From: Hallerella sp964397425
Lineage (GTDB): Bacteria; Fibrobacterota; Fibrobacteria; Fibrobacterales; Fibrobacteraceae
Reading direction: 5' to 3'
Assembly: GCA_964397425.1 (NCBI GenBank)
Contig: CAYNID010000020.1
Location: 1 to 22,346, forward strand
DNA: 22,346 nt
Part shown: positions 20,546-22,346 of the stretch, one piece after another
Numbering within the stretch: position 1 is the first letter of the stretch
How the letters are laid out: the number at the start of each line of letters is the position of its first letter
Notes under the pieces: generated by a model
What the model was told of the DNA's origin: nothing
Seen by the model: the letters and a program-made list of their open reading frames with translations, nothing else
The model's database searches: none
Program-made: the position numbers and the translations under genes

Positions 20546-22090
20546 TCACGCATTCAAATTCAAATCGCTCAACCGCGAAGAATTTACGCGTTCGAATTCC
20601 TGCACAATTTCATCCGACGGTTTTTTCGTGCACAGGCTCACCACGACAATCGTCACAAAGCTCAGCACAAATCCCGGAGCCAGTTCATACAGGCCGAAAA
20701 TCGAACAGGTGTCCGCGTAATTCGACAGACCGAATTTCCACACGAAAGCGGTCACGCCGCCGACAAGCATGCCGCTGATAGCCCCCGCCAAATTCGTCCT
20801 TTTCCAGAACAGGGCGAGCAACACGACCGGTCCAAAAGTCGCCCCAAAGCCAGCCCAGGCAAAGCTCACAAGGCTCATCACCACGTCCAAGAATCCGCTC
20901 GACGCCCCCGGGCGCCCCTGATAAGCCAAATATCCCGCGATAAGGGCGATTACAATCACAACGGCACGGCTCACAAGCATCAATTCTTTATTGCTTGCAT
21001 CTTTGTGAATCAACCGTTTGTACAGGTCGTTGCTGAACGCAGAAGCCGAAACGAGCAGCTGGGAATCCGCCGTACTCATAATGGCAGCGAGGACAGCCGC
21101 CATGAGAACCGCCGCAATCACCGTTGGGAACAAATGAGAAGTCAAAACCATGAACACCTTTTCCGGGTCATCCAGAACAATTCCCTTTTGCATCAGATAA
21201 TAGCGGCCAAAAACGGCAATCAAAATCGAAGCGCCGAGAGAAAGGACTACCCATGTCATCGCGATACGGCGGGAATGCGTAATTTCATCAGGATTCTTGA
21301 TGGACATGAAGCGGACCAGGATGTGGGGCATTCCGAAATAGCCAAGCCCCCAGGCAAGCGAAGAGACAATCGAAATAACCGTTATCGCCTTTCCCGTCGA
21401 AGCGTTCGTGAAGATATTCATCAGATAAGGATTGACCTGATTCATCGCATCGATCGTCGGAGCGAATCCTCCATTTATTTGGCAAATGACCACGGGGACG
21501 AGCAACAGGGCAAAAAGCATCAGCAGCCCTTGCACAAAATCAGTCCAGCTCACCGCCAGGAATCCACCCAAAAAAGTATAACCCACGACAACAATCACCC
21601 CGACACACAGAGACGTTGTATAATCCCATCCGAAAATCGTGGAAAAAAGCTTACCGCAGCTGACAAAGCCCGAAGTGGTGTAAAAAAGGAAAAAGACCAG
21701 AATGAAAAGCGCGGAAATTACCCGGATAATTCCCCATTTATCGCGGAATCGGTTGGCGAAAAAATCCGGAAGCGTGATGGAATCGTTGCAAAAATACGTG
21801 TATTTGCGGAGCCGGCGACCGACAATTTTCCAGTTCACATACGTTCCCAAGGCAAGTCCAACGCCAATCCAGGCTTCGGAAAGCCCCGACAGGTAAATGG
21901 CGCCGGGAAGTCCCATCAAAAGCCAGCCGCTCATATCGGAAGCTTGCGCGGACATCGCCACGACCCACTTGTTCATGCTGCGGTTTCCCAAGTAATACGA
22001 ATTCAGGCTGTTGGCGCGCCGGGAAAAATAAAATCCAATACCCAGCATCAAGACCAGATACAAGACGAACACGATAATCGTCGTCACCAT
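20546..22090 (-). CDS. putP: PutP-type sodium/proline symporter
   Basis: This 514-residue inner-membrane protein of the solute:sodium symporter family fits PutP, which imports proline with sodium. It has about 13 hydrophobic helices. The sodium-site region SDMSGWLLMGLPGAIYLSG (51-69) matches E. coli PutP closely (its D55, S57 and G58 are D52, S54 and G55 here). SEAWIGVGLALGTYVNWKIV and FLGGFLAVSWTDFVQGLLM are further family signatures. The ATG at 22090 has GGAG six bases upstream; a longer frame to 22117 is less likely. It lies between two copies of the heptad repeat. No proline catabolic gene is in view. Confidence 0.92.
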   Translation of the reverse strand: MVTTIIVFVLYLVLMLGIGFYFSRRANSLNSYYLGNRSMNKWVVAMSAQASDMSGWLLMGLPGAIYLSGLSEAWIGVGLALGTYVNWKIVGRRLRKYTYFCNDSITLPDFFANRFRDKWGIIRVISALFILVFFLFYTTSGFVSCGKLFSTIFGWDYTTSLCVGVIVVVGYTFLGGFLAVSWTDFVQGLLMLFALLLVPVVICQINGGFAPTIDAMNQVNPYLMNIFTNASTGKAITVISIVSSLAWGLGYFGMPHILVRFMSIKNPDEITHSRRIAMTWVVLSLGASILIAVFGRYYLMQKGIVLDDPEKVFMVLTSHLFPTVIAAVLMAAVLAAIMSTADSQLLVSASAFSNDLYKRLIHKDASNKELMLVSRAVVIVIALIAGYLAYQGRPGASSGFLDVVMSLVSFAWAGFGATFGPVVLLALFWKRTNLAGAISGMLVGGVTAFVWKFGLSNYADTCSIFGLYELAPGFVLSFVTIVVVSLCTKKPSDEIVQEFERVNSSRLSDLNLNA

Positions 22091-22116
22091 AAGATTCTCC
22101 AAAAAAAGTTTTTCCA

Positions 22117-22122
22117 ATTATA
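22117..22122 (-). promoter_or_regulatory. putP: Minus 10 box of putP
   Basis: A perfect TATAAT on the minus strand gives a start near 22110 and a leader of about 20 bases. No good minus 35 box is seen at the usual distance, so an activator may be needed. Confidence 0.5.
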
Positions 22123-22159
22123 AAAAATTTTTGAAGCCTCCCCGCATCCCTCAGCCATC

Positions 22160-22208
22160 AATTCCTAATTCCGAATTAGACATCCCACACTCCGCATTCC
22201 TAATTCCT
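22160..22208 (+). repeat. Short heptad tracts upstream of putP
   Basis: AATTCCT, AATTCCG, AATTA at 22160-22178 and CATTCCT, AATTCCT at 22195-22208 belong to the same 7-mer family as copies A and B. They lie just upstream of the right-end copy. Confidence 0.6.
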
Positions 22209-22230
22209 AATCATAAAAAAGGCTCACCGT

Positions 22231-22346
22231 CCCAACCGTGCAAAACTCCCAACACCGCAGAAAAGGCTTCCTCTAAAAAAACCATCACCGAGAGCTTCCC
22301 GTCCACAGCTCACAATTCCGCATTCCGAATTACGAATTCCGAATTA
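22231..22346 (+). repeat. Dispersed repeat copy C (runs to the window edge)
   Basis: The core 22231-22313 aligns with copy A: AACCGTGC, GCAGAAAAGGCTT (22257-22269), a GAGAG/CTTCCC block, then the heptads AATTCCG, CATTCCG, AATTACG, AATTCCG, AATTA at 22314-22346. It is cut by the window end, so its full extent is unknown. Confidence 0.7.

Overview
The window looks like chromosome of a Fibrobacter-type bacterium (phylum Fibrobacterota). The evidence is a TIGR02147-family regulator, a family with many paralogues in Fibrobacter succinogenes; a secreted protein with a family 6 carbohydrate-binding module and a C-terminal tail like type IX secretion sorting domains; many lipoproteins and secreted proteins; and C-rich third codon positions. 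This is inference from protein families. No rRNA or tRNA is present to confirm it.

Left part (1-6649). The left edge holds a near-consensus leftward promoter inside a 14-bp perfect inverted repeat, which resembles a phase-variable invertible promoter, and possibly the start of a gene leaving the window. Next come a secreted CBM6 protein and a DUF3332 lipoprotein, both on the minus strand. A plus-strand pair follows: a sugar-type solute-binding protein tethered by a C-terminal membrane helix, and a Cache-HAMP-GGDEF diguanylate cyclase. No transporter genes accompany them, which suggests ligand sensing rather than uptake.

Middle (6646-15934). All genes here are on the minus strand. They are a solitary MmeI-type fused restriction-modification enzyme; a likely structured RNA (6S-like) with its own promoter just downstream of zapA; zapA and a coiled-coil zapB-like gene (cell division); a TraB/PrgY-family membrane protein; and the lipid cluster DUF177-rpmF-plsX-fabD-fabG-acpP. 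The cluster lacks fabH and is split by a terminator. Its first gene appears to be transcribed without a leader and to start with TTG.

Right part (15978-22346). A TIGR02147 regulator overlaps a carboxypeptidase-regulatory-like lipoprotein gene on the minus strand. Its upstream region contains three copies of GGAACAC and a terminator. On the plus strand are a membrane-anchored alpha/beta-hydrolase homologue with a lost nucleophile, a protein made of two similar halves that look like swapped-hairpin (AbrB/MraZ) folds, and a small membrane protein. The last gene is a PutP-type sodium/proline symporter on the minus strand.

Scattered between genes are at least three related AT-rich elements built on degenerate 7-bp repeats (A/C-ATT-C/T-C-N) next to a partly conserved unique core. 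They lie upstream of the CBM6 gene and on both sides of putP. No CRISPR array, transposase, integrase, rRNA or tRNA gene was seen.
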